A stretch of 64,000 nucleotides of DNA from Pseudomonas sp. QS1027 (GTDB taxonomy: Bacteria; Pseudomonadota; Gammaproteobacteria; Pseudomonadales; Pseudomonadaceae): NCBI RefSeq assembly GCF_002814235.1, contig NZ_PHSU01000035.1, positions 1 to 64,000 on the forward strand, given 5' to 3'. Within the stretch, counting starts at the first letter, position 1, and every line of letters starts with the position of its first letter. This document shows positions 1 through 9,441 of this stretch, piece by piece. The notes beneath the pieces were generated by a model that searched no databases, was not told the origin of the DNA, and saw only the letters and a list, made by a program, of their open reading frames with translations. Both the position numbers and the translations under genes were made by a program.

Positions 1-97
1 AAGGCCAGTGCAAATGACCCCTCCACGCACTGAAGAACATGTTCACGGATACCCGGCCGCCCCGGATCCCTCCCCACCACCAAAAGGAGCCGTCAGC

Positions 98-997
98 ATG
101 ACGCAAGCCAACGTAGCCCGCTTTCCAGAAACCAAGAATCAAGACCTGCAAGCTTACTTCCTGGGCCTGATCTCAGTGGCGGCCTTTGCCATGACCTTAC
201 CCGCGGCCAAGATGCTCGCGGGCGATCTGAGCGCCGTCCAGGTCGGGATCTTTCGCTCGGTGATCGCGGCCTTCGCAGCAATTCCCTTTTTGCTCATTGG
301 CCGCGCCAGCCTTCCGAACCGCTCGCAGATCAAGCGCATGCTGCTGACCTCCACCGGGATCGTCTACGGCTTCCCGATCCTCACCGCGCTGGGCATGCAG
401 TATGTGCCCGTCAGCCACGGCGGCGTGGTCCTGGCCGCGTTGCCGCTGTCGACCGCGATCTTCGGCACCCTGATCACCGGCACCCGGCCATCCAAGGCGT
501 TCTGGGCGGTCTCCACCCTGGGTTTCCTGGTGGTCATGTCGTACACGGTGATGAAGTCGAATGTTTCCGACATCTACATCGGTGACCTCGCCCTGCTCGG
601 TGCCGTTGCGCTGGCCGGCTTCGGTTATGCCCAGGGCGGCGCGCTGTCCAAGGAACTGCCGGGCTGGCAGGTGATGTGCTGGACCCTGGTCATCAGCCTG
701 CCGGTGCTGCTGCCGGCCAGCCTGTGGCTCTTCGAGAGCAACACCATCGCCCACCTGCCGGGCACCGGCGTCGCCGCCCTGCTGTTCCTGGCGCTGGTCA
801 ACTCGCTGCTGGGCTTCTTTTCCTGGAACCGTGCCCTCGCACTCGGTGGCATCCAGCGGATCAGCCAGCTGCAGTTGCTGCAACCGTTCTTCACCTTCGG
901 CTTCTCGATCTGGTTGATGGGCGAAACCTGGAACTGGCTGACGCCATTAGTCTGCGCTATTGTCATCATCTTGGTCTGGTTGTCCAAACGTACCTGA
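98..997 (+). CDS. EamA/DMT-family transporter
   Basis: A 299-residue inner-membrane protein with about ten hydrophobic segments in two repeats, the layout of the drug/metabolite transporter superfamily (EamA, RhaT/YdcZ-like), which exports or imports small metabolites. The ATG at 98 is chosen because AGGAG lies just upstream; an in-frame ATG at position 11 has no such site. It is followed closely by a methyltransferase and a small protein on the same strand, so the three probably form an operon, and a MocR regulator converges on it. The substrate cannot be read from the sequence. Confidence 0.85.
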   Translation: MTQANVARFPETKNQDLQAYFLGLISVAAFAMTLPAAKMLAGDLSAVQVGIFRSVIAAFAAIPFLLIGRASLPNRSQIKRMLLTSTGIVYGFPILTALGMQYVPVSHGGVVLAALPLSTAIFGTLITGTRPSKAFWAVSTLGFLVVMSYTVMKSNVSDIYIGDLALLGAVALAGFGYAQGGALSKELPGWQVMCWTLVISLPVLLPASLWLFESNTIAHLPGTGVAALLFLALVNSLLGFFSWNRALALGGIQRISQLQLLQPFFTFGFSIWLMGETWNWLTPLVCAIVIILVWLSKRT

Positions 998-1047
998 CTC
1001 CTCGCCCGGTGGCCGCGCCGCCCTCGCCCTAGAATGGAATCTCGAGC

Positions 1048-1827
1048 ATGACTTCTTCGACATTTTTTTGTCCGAGCGGTGAATCGCAGCATAGGGGGGC
1101 AGTGCGGGATGAACGTGACATCCATTTGATAGACCATACTGCCAGGGCAGTCCTTGAACTGCTGGCTCCCAAGCCCGGCGAACTGCTCCTTGATATCGGC
1201 TGCGGCGACGGCTACCTGAGCGAACAACTCCAACGCGGAGGGAATCAGGTGGTGGGGTTCGACAACGACCCGGGACTGGTCTCGGCAGCCCGATCCAGAG
1301 GACTGGAAGTACGCCATGGCAATGCCGAACAGTTGTACTTCTATCAGGAGTTCGACGCGGTCTTGAGCTATGACGCACTGCACTGGATGCAGCGCTCGGA
1401 CCAGGTGGCCATCGGGATCTATGAAGCCCTGAAACCAGGGGGACGTTTCGTCGGCGAATTCGCCGGGGCCGGACACCAGAAAATCCTGCGGCGCGCGCTA
1501 CGCGACTCACTGGCGCGTAGATCCCTTGACTTCGAAATCGCCGATCAGCTTTATCTGCCTACAGCCGGGGCTTATCAGCGGGTGCTGGAAAACGCGGGGT
1601 TCCATGTCAATTCAATTCATTGGTTCGAACGCCCGGTGACCCTGGATTGTTCGATTGCCCAATGGCTGCAAAAGTTCGGTGCCCGCTACCTGGCCTTGCT
1701 GCCCGTCGAATCGCAAGATGCGTTTTTGAATGAAGTGACCGAAGAGTTGGCTGCCGACTTGCTGGACAGCAATGGCCAATGGACACTGGACTGCACATGC
1801 CTGCGGTTCAAAGCCGAGAAAAAGTGA
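1048..1827 (+). CDS. SAM-dependent class I methyltransferase
   Basis: A 259-residue protein with a methyltransferase fold. Motif I (LLDIGCGDGYLS, about residues 47-58) binds S-adenosylmethionine, the acidic residue of VVGFDND follows, and the ALHWM segment near residue 110 resembles trans-aconitate methyltransferase and related small-molecule enzymes. It starts 50 bp after the transporter and ends 13 bp before the next gene, which supports one transcript. The methyl acceptor is unknown; pairing with an exporter suggests modification of a compound that is then exported, but that is inference. Confidence 0.85.
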   Translation: MTSSTFFCPSGESQHRGAVRDERDIHLIDHTARAVLELLAPKPGELLLDIGCGDGYLSEQLQRGGNQVVGFDNDPGLVSAARSRGLEVRHGNAEQLYFYQEFDAVLSYDALHWMQRSDQVAIGIYEALKPGGRFVGEFAGAGHQKILRRALRDSLARRSLDFEIADQLYLPTAGAYQRVLENAGFHVNSIHWFERPVTLDCSIAQWLQKFGARYLALLPVESQDAFLNEVTEELAADLLDSNGQWTLDCTCLRFKAEKK

Positions 1828-1840
1828 ACAGGAGCCATCC

Positions 1841-2212
1841 ATGTCGACGAAAACCACTGGATCTGCACTGAAATCCTTTTATGCCGAACCCGCCGTGTGG
1901 CTGAGCCATGACGGCAGGCCACTGCACTGGATAGAGAACATCAGACTGACCATCAACAACTCGGAAGTGGATGACGAGCTGTGCATTCAGAATCTGCAGG
2001 ACAGCGATGAGGTCATCATCCTTGAAGGCACCATCTTCTCCTACCAGAACCTGAGCGAAGTCATGAGCCTGGAGCGCTACTTCAAACTCTGGCAGCGCAG
2101 CCTCGGCTCGGTCTTTCTCGGGGCCTTCATCCCCGAAGGCCAGTATGAAAAGCTCAGCTCGATGATCGAAGCCGCTGGCGGACAGATCCTGCGCAGCACA
2201 ACCAACGCCTGA
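1841..2212 (+). CDS. Small conserved-looking protein, function unknown
   Basis: A 123-residue soluble acidic protein not recognised as a named family. The ATG at 1841 has AGGAG eight bases upstream and lies 13 bp after the methyltransferase stop, so the two are probably translated from one mRNA. It has no signal peptide or membrane segment. The middle is rich in aromatic and acidic residues (YFKLWQRSLGS around residue 88). The three-gene order of transporter, methyltransferase and small protein facing a MocR gene is the main clue to its role. Confidence 0.7.
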   Translation: MSTKTTGSALKSFYAEPAVWLSHDGRPLHWIENIRLTINNSEVDDELCIQNLQDSDEVIILEGTIFSYQNLSEVMSLERYFKLWQRSLGSVFLGAFIPEGQYEKLSSMIEAAGGQILRSTTNA

Positions 2213-2229
2213 GCTCGCGTGCGACGTTC

Positions 2230-3651
2230 TCAGGCACCGTGTTCGATGGACAGCACCGACGTGATATGCGCCTGGAGAAAACGCTTGAATCCAGGATGAT
2301 TGCAGTGGCTGACATTGAAGCGGATGTACTGCTCATACTCACTGGTATTGCTGAACAAGGAGCCTGGCGCCAGCAATATTCCGGCGTGATGGGCCTGCTC
2401 GACCAGATTCGGGATATTCACATACTCCGGCAGGCGCCCCCAGAGAAACAAACCTTCAGCGCCGTGCTCGTCAAACACCACACCGACAGCCCCCAGCCAC
2501 TCCCGTGCCCTTGAGCGCTCCTGCATGACCCGCTGGCCCAGCGCATCCAGATGATGCTGATAACGACCGGACTCCAGCGTGTAGGTCACGATGGTTTCGT
2601 CAATCGCCGAGCCGCTGAGCACGCTGTACATTTTCTGCTCGACCAGCCGCTCGACAAAGGCCAGTGGCGCCGCCACATAGCCCAGGCGCAACGCCGGGCT
2701 CAGTACCTTGCTGAAACCGCTGATATAGAAAGTCCTTTCGCAGCCATCCAGACTGGCGAGCCGAAGCGTCTGCCGGGACGACAGCGCACCGAAAATATCG
2801 TCCTCGATGATATGAAAATCATACTGGCGGGCCAGCGACAATAGCTTGAACCCCTTCTCCGGAGACGTACTGCCGCCCGTAGGGTTGTGCACCTGGGTCT
2901 GGGTCAGGAACAGTTTCGGTCGATACTTGATCAACATTGCTTCCATCGCCGCCAGGTCCGGACCATCATTCAGCCGGGGGACGGTGATGATCTTGAAGTC
3001 CCGCTCCTTGATCAGCTTGAGTTGCAGCAACAGGTAACTGGGATCCTCCACCAGCAGATAGTCCCCGGGCCCCAGCAGGATACTGCGCAGCAGTGAAAGC
3101 GCATGGGTGGCGCCCATGGTGACCACGACCTGGCTGCTGGAGGCGTTGATATGGACCTCGCGCAATTTGCGCGCAATTACTGCCCGCAGGTCCTGGCTGC
3201 CGGCCGCGGGCGCTGGAGTGGTGCAGGAAAGTGTGTTACGAATCAGCCGCCCGGTCACGGAAGCCGGGACCGCGTCGGCCAGCCAGGCCGGTGGCAGGTA
3301 GCCTGAGCTGACGGGAATATCGTATTGCGTCGGATCCAGTGCACGAAAGAGAAAACTCGAGTGCTCACTGGAAGGTGGCACCAGCGTGTCAACGTCCTTG
3401 AGCGGACCGACCGAATGGCAGGCCAGGATGAAATAACCCGCCCCCGGACGCGACTCGATGATGTGCTGCGCGACCAGGTCTTCATAGGCGCTGCTCACCG
3501 TGAAGATGCTGACGCCCAGCTGCTTGGCCAGCGCACGCACAGACGGGAGTCGCCCTCCCTGGACCCACTGGAAGGATTCAATACGGGCAATGATCGCGTT
3601 TCTGATCTGGTCCACCAACAGCGTCTTGCTGTTACGGTCTATCTGGAACAT
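2230..3651 (-). CDS. MocR-family regulator (GntR HTH + aminotransferase domain)
   Basis: A 473-residue protein. Residues about 10-75 form a GntR winged helix (GGRLPSVRALAKQLGVS) and the rest is a class I aminotransferase-like domain with the pyridoxal-phosphate lysine in ISGFSK and the usual DDIFG aspartate region. MocR proteins sense PLP-linked or amino compounds and usually control neighbouring genes. The ATG at 3651 is chosen because it begins the HTH region and has GGGA upstream; an ATG at 3702 would add 17 untypical residues. It converges on the transporter/methyltransferase operon, ending 17 bp from it. Confidence 0.88.
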   Translation of the reverse strand: MFQIDRNSKTLLVDQIRNAIIARIESFQWVQGGRLPSVRALAKQLGVSIFTVSSAYEDLVAQHIIESRPGAGYFILACHSVGPLKDVDTLVPPSSEHSSFLFRALDPTQYDIPVSSGYLPPAWLADAVPASVTGRLIRNTLSCTTPAPAAGSQDLRAVIARKLREVHINASSSQVVVTMGATHALSLLRSILLGPGDYLLVEDPSYLLLQLKLIKERDFKIITVPRLNDGPDLAAMEAMLIKYRPKLFLTQTQVHNPTGGSTSPEKGFKLLSLARQYDFHIIEDDIFGALSSRQTLRLASLDGCERTFYISGFSKVLSPALRLGYVAAPLAFVERLVEQKMYSVLSGSAIDETIVTYTLESGRYQHHLDALGQRVMQERSRAREWLGAVGVVFDEHGAEGLFLWGRLPEYVNIPNLVEQAHHAGILLAPGSLFSNTSEYEQYIRFNVSHCNHPGFKRFLQAHITSVLSIEHGA

Positions 3652-3809
3652 GGCATTCCCTTGTTGAAACAGCCGCAGCCAGCAGGCCAGCGCCTCGTGC
3701 ACCGATAGAAGCCGCAGTATCTGCCATCAATTTGCCCAGCTGCAAGCACTGTATTGGGGCGCCAATACCGTTAAATGACCAGACACATTCCATGCCAGGA
3801 AGCCGTCCA

Positions 3810-4763
3810 ATGAGTTCGATCAACCGCCAGCCCTGTCTCTCGCCCGACGCCTTGTGCGCCGAGCCCTTTGTTGAGCGGGCTGCCGACGGCTTCGCGCTGG
3901 GCGGTTTCGCCTGGCGTCACGGTGACAGCGCTAGCGTGCGTCCCGTGGTGATCATCAATGCCGCGACCTCGGTGCGCTGCCGGCATTACTCGCGCTTTGC
4001 CGACTACCTGTTTGCCAATGGCATGGATGTCCTCACCTACGACTATCGCGGCATCGGCGAATCGCGACCGGCGACCTTGCGCGGGCTCAAGGCCTCGTGG
4101 ACCGACTGGGGCGCGCTGGATTTCGAAGCCATGCTGCAACGGGCGGCGCGGGAATATCCCGGCCAGCCTATCGATGTGGTCGCCCACAGCTTCGGCGGCT
4201 GCGCGGTCGGGCTGGCGGCCTCGGGCCCGTTGATTCGCCGGGTGGTCACTGTCGGCGCGCAATTCGCCTATTGGCGCGACTATGCGCCCGCTACCCGCTG
4301 GAAGATGTTCGGCAAATGGCACCTGGTCATGCCGCTGCTGACCGGCCTCTACGGCTATTTCCCCGGCAAGCGCCTCGGCTGGCTGGAAGACACACCGGCC
4401 GGGGTAGTACGCGACTGGAGCACGCCGACCGCTCGCTACGAAAAACGCCCCAGCGGACGCAAGCTGCTGGCGTTGCCGTTTGCCCGGGTCAAGGCGCAGA
4501 TCCTCGCGGTCAGCCTGACCGACGACCCGTTCGGCACCGTGGCCGCCATCGAACGGCTGCTGGCGTATTTCAGCGCAAGCAGCCGGACTCACCTGCGCCT
4601 TGCACCGGAGGATATCGATGAGACAGAGGTGGGACATTTCGCCTTCTTCCGTAGCCAGTACCAGGAAAAGCTTTGGCCGATTGCGCTGAACTGGCTGGAG
4701 AAGGGCGAGTTGCTGGCGGGAACGCCGGGGAAGATTGGAATTGCGGCGGCTCACGGAGGATAA
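3810..4763 (+). CDS. Alpha/beta hydrolase
   Basis: A 317-residue protein with the alpha/beta hydrolase pattern. YDYRGIGES follows the oxyanion-strand region, VAHSFGG near residue 130 is the nucleophile elbow with the catalytic serine, and a late ETEVGHFAFF supplies the likely histidine. The length and the GIGES motif resemble YheT-like or COG4757-type predicted hydrolases; the substrate is unknown. The ATG at 3810 has AGGA nine bases upstream; an ATG at 3792 is an alternative. It is divergent from the MocR gene and followed directly by a small gene. Confidence 0.8.
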   Translation: MSSINRQPCLSPDALCAEPFVERAADGFALGGFAWRHGDSASVRPVVIINAATSVRCRHYSRFADYLFANGMDVLTYDYRGIGESRPATLRGLKASWTDWGALDFEAMLQRAAREYPGQPIDVVAHSFGGCAVGLAASGPLIRRVVTVGAQFAYWRDYAPATRWKMFGKWHLVMPLLTGLYGYFPGKRLGWLEDTPAGVVRDWSTPTARYEKRPSGRKLLALPFARVKAQILAVSLTDDPFGTVAAIERLLAYFSASSRTHLRLAPEDIDETEVGHFAFFRSQYQEKLWPIALNWLEKGELLAGTPGKIGIAAAHGG

Positions 4764-4799
4764 TTGCCCGCTTACCACTTTGTGAAAGCACCCGAGCCC

Positions 4800-5207
4800 A
4801 TGGCATCCCAGAACAAGCAAGACAAACGCGCGCAACGGGCGAAAGCCAAGGCCAAGCAGAACCGCACCCGCCGCGCCAGCGAGCCGGCCGAGACGCTGCC
4901 GGTGGATGACGACCGGATCGACTTCGCGTCGGTCGACCTGACGGATCTGTTCAAGAGAATGCGTGATGCCGAGCACGGCAGCCAGTTGGCCATGTGCAGC
5001 GTGTTCCTGGAGGACCCGTTGCTGGAACTGGTGCTGGAACAGGAAGGCGAGGAGGAAGCGACGGACTTTATCCTTTCGGCACTGATCGAATACCGCCAGT
5101 GGTCCACCGAGGCCACTGAGGAAGCGGCCCTGGCCTGGATCGAAAGCCCGGCCTTCCAGGCCGACTATGTGGCGGCGTCGCAGGCGCTACAGAAAGCCGC
5201 CGGCTAG
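4800..5207 (+). CDS. Hypothetical acidic protein with basic N-terminus
   Basis: A protein of about 135 residues, not recognised. The first 30 residues are strongly basic (many K, R, Q) and probably disordered; the remainder is acidic and helical with alternating Glu/Ala. The ATG at 4800 lacks a clear ribosome site. A TTG at 4764 directly after the hydrolase stop has GGAGG only four bases upstream, so translation coupled to the hydrolase from that TTG (147 residues) is possible. Its stop lies 14 bp before the convergent permease stop. Confidence 0.65.
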   Translation: MASQNKQDKRAQRAKAKAKQNRTRRASEPAETLPVDDDRIDFASVDLTDLFKRMRDAEHGSQLAMCSVFLEDPLLELVLEQEGEEEATDFILSALIEYRQWSTEATEEAALAWIESPAFQADYVAASQALQKAAG

Positions 5208-5220
5208 CCGCCACAACGCC

Positions 5221-6612
5221 TCAGTTCAACACCACCCGCCCGGCTTTCTCAAGCCGGCGACGGCGTGCCACCAGCAGCCCGGCGGCCACTACCAGCACAC
5301 TGAGCAAGCCCGTGGCGAGGATCTCGACGCGATGGGCTTCCTGGCACAACATCACCGCCAACACCGCGACGATGAACACAATCACCGCCCAGGTCAGCCC
5401 CGGGAACAGCCACATCTTGAAGTCGATCTTCTCGCCCTTGTCCATACGCTCACGACGCATGCGCAGCTGCGACACCGCGATCACCAGGTACACCAGCAAC
5501 GCAATGGCACCGGAACTGGCCAACAGGAATTCGAACACCGCCGCTGGCGCGACATAGTTGGCGAACACCGCCAGGAAGGCCGCCGCCGTCGACAGCATCA
5601 CCGCCCAGTAAGGCGTGCCGCTGCCATTGGTGCGCTTGGCCACAGCCGGTGCATCACCGCGCTTGCCGAGGGAGAACAGCATCCGCGAAGCGGTATACAG
5701 CGCCGAGTTCAGGCAACTGGTCACCGCCACCAGCACCACCAGGTCAACGATCAGCTTGGCATTCGGGATGCCCATGCGATCCAGCACCACCTGATAGGAA
5801 CCGACTGCCGCCAGGCTCGGGTCATTCCACGGCACCAGCGCTACCACGATAAAGATCGACACCAGGTAGAACAGGCCGATACGCCAGATCACCGAGTTGG
5901 TGGCCTTGCTGATCTGCTTGCCCGGGTCTTTCGATTCAGCGGCGGCGATGGTGACGATTTCCGTACCCATGAACGAGAACATGGTGGTCAACATAGCCGC
6001 CAGCACCGCGCCCAGGCCGTTGGGCATAAAGCCCACGGTATCGACCAGATGCGACACGCCACTGACCTGGCTACCCGGCAACAGGCCGAAGATCGCCAGC
6101 AGGCCCAGCACCACGAAGCCGATGATCGCAATCACCTTGATCAGCGCGAACCAGAACTCGAACTCTCCGTAGTTCTTCACGCTGAACAGGTTGGTCGCGG
6201 TCAGCAACAAGGTAATGATCAGGGTAAAGGCCCAGATCGCCACATTGGGGAACCAGGCATGCAGGATGGTCGCAGCGGCGTTGGCCTCCAGCGGGATCAC
6301 CAGCACCCAGAACCACCAGTACAACCAGCCGATGGTGAAACCGGCCCAGTGCCCGATGGCACGGTCGGCGTAGGTCGAAAAGGAACCGGTATCCGGCGAG
6401 GCCACGGCCATTTCGGCGAGCATGCGCATCACCAGCACCACCAGGGTCCCGGCGGCGGCGTAGGCCATCAGTACAGCGGGGCCGGCTTCGGCAATCGCGT
6501 GCCCGGAGCCGACAAACAGCCCCGCACCGATCACCCCGGCAATCGACAGCATGGTCACATGCCGCGGTTTCAGGCCTTGCTCCAGGTTGTTGGAAACTTG
6601 CGTCCTGCTCAT
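5221..6612 (-). CDS. gabP: APC-family amino acid permease, GabP-like
   Basis: A 463-residue integral membrane protein with about twelve hydrophobic segments. The N-terminal signature SIAGVIGAGLFVGSG is the substrate-binding first helix of amino acid/polyamine permeases, and the GTEIV segment in helix 6 is typical of GABA, proline and aromatic amino acid permeases. The overall sequence is closest in memory to GabP, which imports 4-aminobutyrate by proton symport. It stands alone, with a 527-bp gap upstream. The exact substrate is inference; gabP is a probable, not certain, symbol. Confidence 0.8.
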   Translation of the reverse strand: MSRTQVSNNLEQGLKPRHVTMLSIAGVIGAGLFVGSGHAIAEAGPAVLMAYAAAGTLVVLVMRMLAEMAVASPDTGSFSTYADRAIGHWAGFTIGWLYWWFWVLVIPLEANAAATILHAWFPNVAIWAFTLIITLLLTATNLFSVKNYGEFEFWFALIKVIAIIGFVVLGLLAIFGLLPGSQVSGVSHLVDTVGFMPNGLGAVLAAMLTTMFSFMGTEIVTIAAAESKDPGKQISKATNSVIWRIGLFYLVSIFIVVALVPWNDPSLAAVGSYQVVLDRMGIPNAKLIVDLVVLVAVTSCLNSALYTASRMLFSLGKRGDAPAVAKRTNGSGTPYWAVMLSTAAAFLAVFANYVAPAAVFEFLLASSGAIALLVYLVIAVSQLRMRRERMDKGEKIDFKMWLFPGLTWAVIVFIVAVLAVMLCQEAHRVEILATGLLSVLVVAAGLLVARRRRLEKAGRVVLN

Positions 6613-7139
6613 TGAGACTACCTATGCAATGAAGAGCGCGCCCTACACACCGAAAACCTTGTAGAAGGAATCCAACGGGGGCGTATTTTATTTTTTACGC
6701 AATATTTGCGCCAAAATGTTACAGGAGTCCGGTTTCCGTGACCTGCACACCCGACCAAAGGAAATTCGTAACCTATTGAGATTAATGGCTATTTGCCAAG
6801 ACGTTACCGAGGCACCCAGATTTAGACCTGCTGGTCGCACCAGAAACACTCAAAAAATAGCGTAACGCCCCATTTCGGGGCGAACCTATGCCCGCTCAGC
6901 GGGTTTACCCTTCCCACCCTTGGCCAAAGCTGGCACCATCGCGCCCTTTTTTAAGCGACTGCCGAGTCAGGAACACGGATCAAACGGCTGTTCGGTTGTT
7001 GCCGGGGCGACAGACTGCTGTGCCGATGCGACAACCTGTCACCCATCCGTCCTGCACCGGCTTTTCCCTATGCTAGCTTGGCGCTCGCCAGGAAGGCCGC
7101 CAATAGCAGGAGCACGACAGAACACAATGAGGACCGCAC
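6613..7139. other. 527-bp intergenic region between permease and ABC operon
   Basis: No convincing gene is seen. It must hold the divergent promoters for the permease and the ABC importer. Visible elements are a GC stem CGCCCC/GGGGCG near 6869-6885, a second short stem GCCCGC/GCGGGT just after it, and an AT-rich stretch around 6685-6720 suited to the permease promoter. Confidence 0.5.
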
Positions 7140-7913
7140 ATGGCTGAGGCCACGCCCGCGCTTGAAATCCGCAACTTGCACAAACGCTACGGTGAGCTGG
7201 AGGTACTCAAAGGTATCTCGCTGACCGCCCGCGACGGTGATGTGATCTCGATCCTGGGTTCCTCCGGTTCCGGCAAGTCGACCTTCCTGCGTTGCATCAA
7301 CCTGCTGGAGAACCCGCACCAGGGCCAGATCCTGGTCAATGGCGAGGAACTCAAGCTCAAGGCCGCGAAGAACGGTGAGCTGGTGGCCGCCGACGGCAAG
7401 CAGATCAACCGCCTGCGCAGCGAAATCGGCTTTGTGTTCCAGAACTTCAACCTCTGGCCGCACATGAGCATCCTCGACAACATCATCGAGGCGCCGCGCC
7501 GGGTGCTCGGCCAGAGCAAGGCCGAGGCCATCGAAGTGGCCGAAGCGCTGCTGGCCAAGGTCGGTATCGCCGACAAGCGCCACGCCTACCCCTCGCAACT
7601 GTCCGGCGGCCAGCAACAGCGCGCGGCCATCGCCCGCACCCTGGCCATGCAGCCCAAGGTCATCCTGTTCGACGAGCCGACCTCGGCCCTCGACCCGGAA
7701 ATGGTCCAGGAGGTCCTCAACGTGATCCGTGCCCTGGCCGAAGAAGGCCGCACCATGCTGCTGGTCACCCACGAAATGGGCTTTGCCCGCCAGGTGTCCA
7801 GTGAAGTGGTGTTCCTGCACCAGGGCCTGGTGGAAGAACAAGGAACCCCGCAGCAGGTTTTCGACAACCCGCTGTCGGCGCGCTGCAAACAATTCATGTC
7901 CAGCAACCGCTAA
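7140..7913 (+). CDS. Polar amino acid ABC transporter, ATP-binding protein (HisP/AotP-like)
   Basis: A 257-residue ABC ATPase. Walker A (GSSGSGKST, about residues 39-47), the Q-loop (FVFQNFNLWPH), signature LSGGQQQR, Walker B (VILFDEPTSALD) and the switch histidine (LVTHEMG) are all intact. Its length and the NLWPH segment are typical of the histidine/lysine/arginine/ornithine importer ATPases. It energises the uptake system encoded by the next three genes, starting an operon of ATPase, binding protein and two permeases. The binding protein starts 13 bp later. Confidence 0.93.
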   Translation: MAEATPALEIRNLHKRYGELEVLKGISLTARDGDVISILGSSGSGKSTFLRCINLLENPHQGQILVNGEELKLKAAKNGELVAADGKQINRLRSEIGFVFQNFNLWPHMSILDNIIEAPRRVLGQSKAEAIEVAEALLAKVGIADKRHAYPSQLSGGQQQRAAIARTLAMQPKVILFDEPTSALDPEMVQEVLNVIRALAEEGRTMLLVTHEMGFARQVSSEVVFLHQGLVEEQGTPQQVFDNPLSARCKQFMSSNR

Positions 7914-7926
7914 CGGAGCAACACGT

Positions 7927-8682
7927 ATGCAGACCTGCAAAAAACTCCTCCTGGCCGCTGCCGTCTCCATGGCCTTCAGCGCCAGTGCCTTTGCCGAAAC
8001 CCTGAAAATGGGGATCGAGGCCGCCTACCCGCCGTTCAACAACAAGGATGCCAGCGGCCAGGTCGTGGGCTTCGACAAGGACATCGGCGACGCCCTGTGC
8101 GCCAAGATGAAGGTCGAGTGCACGGTCGTGACCTCCGACTGGGACGGGATCATTCCGGCCCTGCAGACCAAGAAGTTCGACTTCCTGATCTCCTCGATGT
8201 CGATCACCGAAGAACGCAAGCAGGCGGTCGACTTCACCGACCCCTACTACTCCAACAAGCTGCAATTCATCGCGGCCAAGAAAGACGCCGATTTCAAGAC
8301 CGACAAAGACTCGCTCAAGGGCAAGATCATCGGCGCCCAGCGCGCGACCCTGGCCGGCAGCTGGCTGGATGACCACCTGGGCGACGACGTCACCATCAAG
8401 CTCTACGACACCCAGGAAAACGCCTACCTCGACCTGCAGGCCGGGCGCCTGGACGCCATCCTGGCGGACAAGTACGTCAACTATGAATGGCTGAAGAGCG
8501 AAGCCGGCAAGCCTTACGAGTTCAAGGGCAACCCGGTGGAAGAAAGCGACAAGATCGGGATCGCCGTGCGCAAGAAAGACGACGCACTGCGTGAGAAGCT
8601 GAACGCCGCGCTGAAAGAAATCATCGCCGACGGTACTTACAAGAAGATCAACGACAAGTACTTCCCGTTCAGCATCCTCTGA
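7927..8682 (+). CDS. Periplasmic substrate-binding protein, HisJ/ArgT/AotJ-like
   Basis: A 251-residue precursor with a clear signal peptide (KKLL, a hydrophobic run, then ASAFA before ETLKMG, cleavage near residue 22). The mature part has the SBP family 3 pattern: AAYPPFN, FDKDIGDALC, the DWDGIIPALQ segment that binds the amino acid, and SITEERKQAVDFT. It captures basic or polar amino acids in the periplasm and delivers them to the two permeases encoded downstream. Lysine, arginine, ornithine or histidine are the likely ligands by family, not by direct evidence. Confidence 0.93.
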   Translation: MQTCKKLLLAAAVSMAFSASAFAETLKMGIEAAYPPFNNKDASGQVVGFDKDIGDALCAKMKVECTVVTSDWDGIIPALQTKKFDFLISSMSITEERKQAVDFTDPYYSNKLQFIAAKKDADFKTDKDSLKGKIIGAQRATLAGSWLDDHLGDDVTIKLYDTQENAYLDLQAGRLDAILADKYVNYEWLKSEAGKPYEFKGNPVEESDKIGIAVRKKDDALREKLNAALKEIIADGTYKKINDKYFPFSIL

Positions 8683-8748
8683 CCTGCCCCGATGGCCGGC
8701 ACCTCAACGCAAGGTGTCGGCTGTCCCTGGTAAAGCCTGCCTCTGCCC

Positions 8749-9441
8749 ATGAATATCGACCTCTATGGATTCGGCCCGGCGCTCGCCGCCGGCGCGCTGA
8801 TGACCGTCAAGCTTGCGCTCTGTGCCCTGTGCCTGGGACTGGTGCTCGGGCTGCTCGGCGCCTTGGCCAAGACTTCACCGTACAAACCGCTGCAATGGCT
8901 GGGGGGTGCTTACTCGACCCTGGTGCGCGGCGTGCCGGAACTGCTCTGGGTGCTGCTGATGTACTACGGCACCGTCAACCTGATGAGCGCATTGGGCGAG
9001 GCATTCGGTAATCCCGAACTGGCCTTGAACCCGTTCGCCGCCGGGGTGATCGCCCTGGGCCTGTGCTTTGGCGCCTACGCCACGGAAGTGTTTCGCGGGG
9101 CGATCCTGGCGATTCCCAAAGGGCATCGGGAAGCGGGGGTCGCACTGGGCATGTCCAAGGTGCGGATCTTCACCCGGCTGATCATGCCGCAGATGTGGCG
9201 CATCGCCCTGCCGGGCCTGGGCAACCTGTTCATGATCCTGATGAAGGACACCGCGCTGGTGTCGGTGATCAGCCTCGAGGAAATCATGCGCCAGGCGCAG
9301 AACGCCGTGCTGTTCAGCAAGTTGCCGTTCACCTTCTACCTGGTGGCAGCCTTTATGTACCTGGGCCTGACCGTCCTGGCCATGACCGGCATGCATTTCC
9401 TGGAAAAACGTGCCGCTCGCGGTTTTGTGAGGACCACATAA
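8749..9441 (+). CDS. Amino acid ABC transporter permease (HisQ/AotQ-like)
   Basis: A 230-residue inner-membrane permease with about five hydrophobic helices. The EAA loop that contacts the ATPase is visible as REAGVALGMSKVRIFTRLIM. The upstream gap of 66 bp has no strong terminator, so it is probably co-transcribed with the binding-protein gene. Its TAA overlaps the next ATG by one base (TAATG), the usual translational coupling of the two permease subunits, which form a heterodimer. Confidence 0.92.
   Translation: MNIDLYGFGPALAAGALMTVKLALCALCLGLVLGLLGALAKTSPYKPLQWLGGAYSTLVRGVPELLWVLLMYYGTVNLMSALGEAFGNPELALNPFAAGVIALGLCFGAYATEVFRGAILAIPKGHREAGVALGMSKVRIFTRLIMPQMWRIALPGLGNLFMILMKDTALVSVISLEEIMRQAQNAVLFSKLPFTFYLVAAFMYLGLTVLAMTGMHFLEKRAARGFVRTT

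Noticed and set aside
5167..6615. 482-codon plus-strand frame over the permease
   Set aside because: His/Gln/Arg-rich low-complexity shadow of a clear membrane permease on the other strand.
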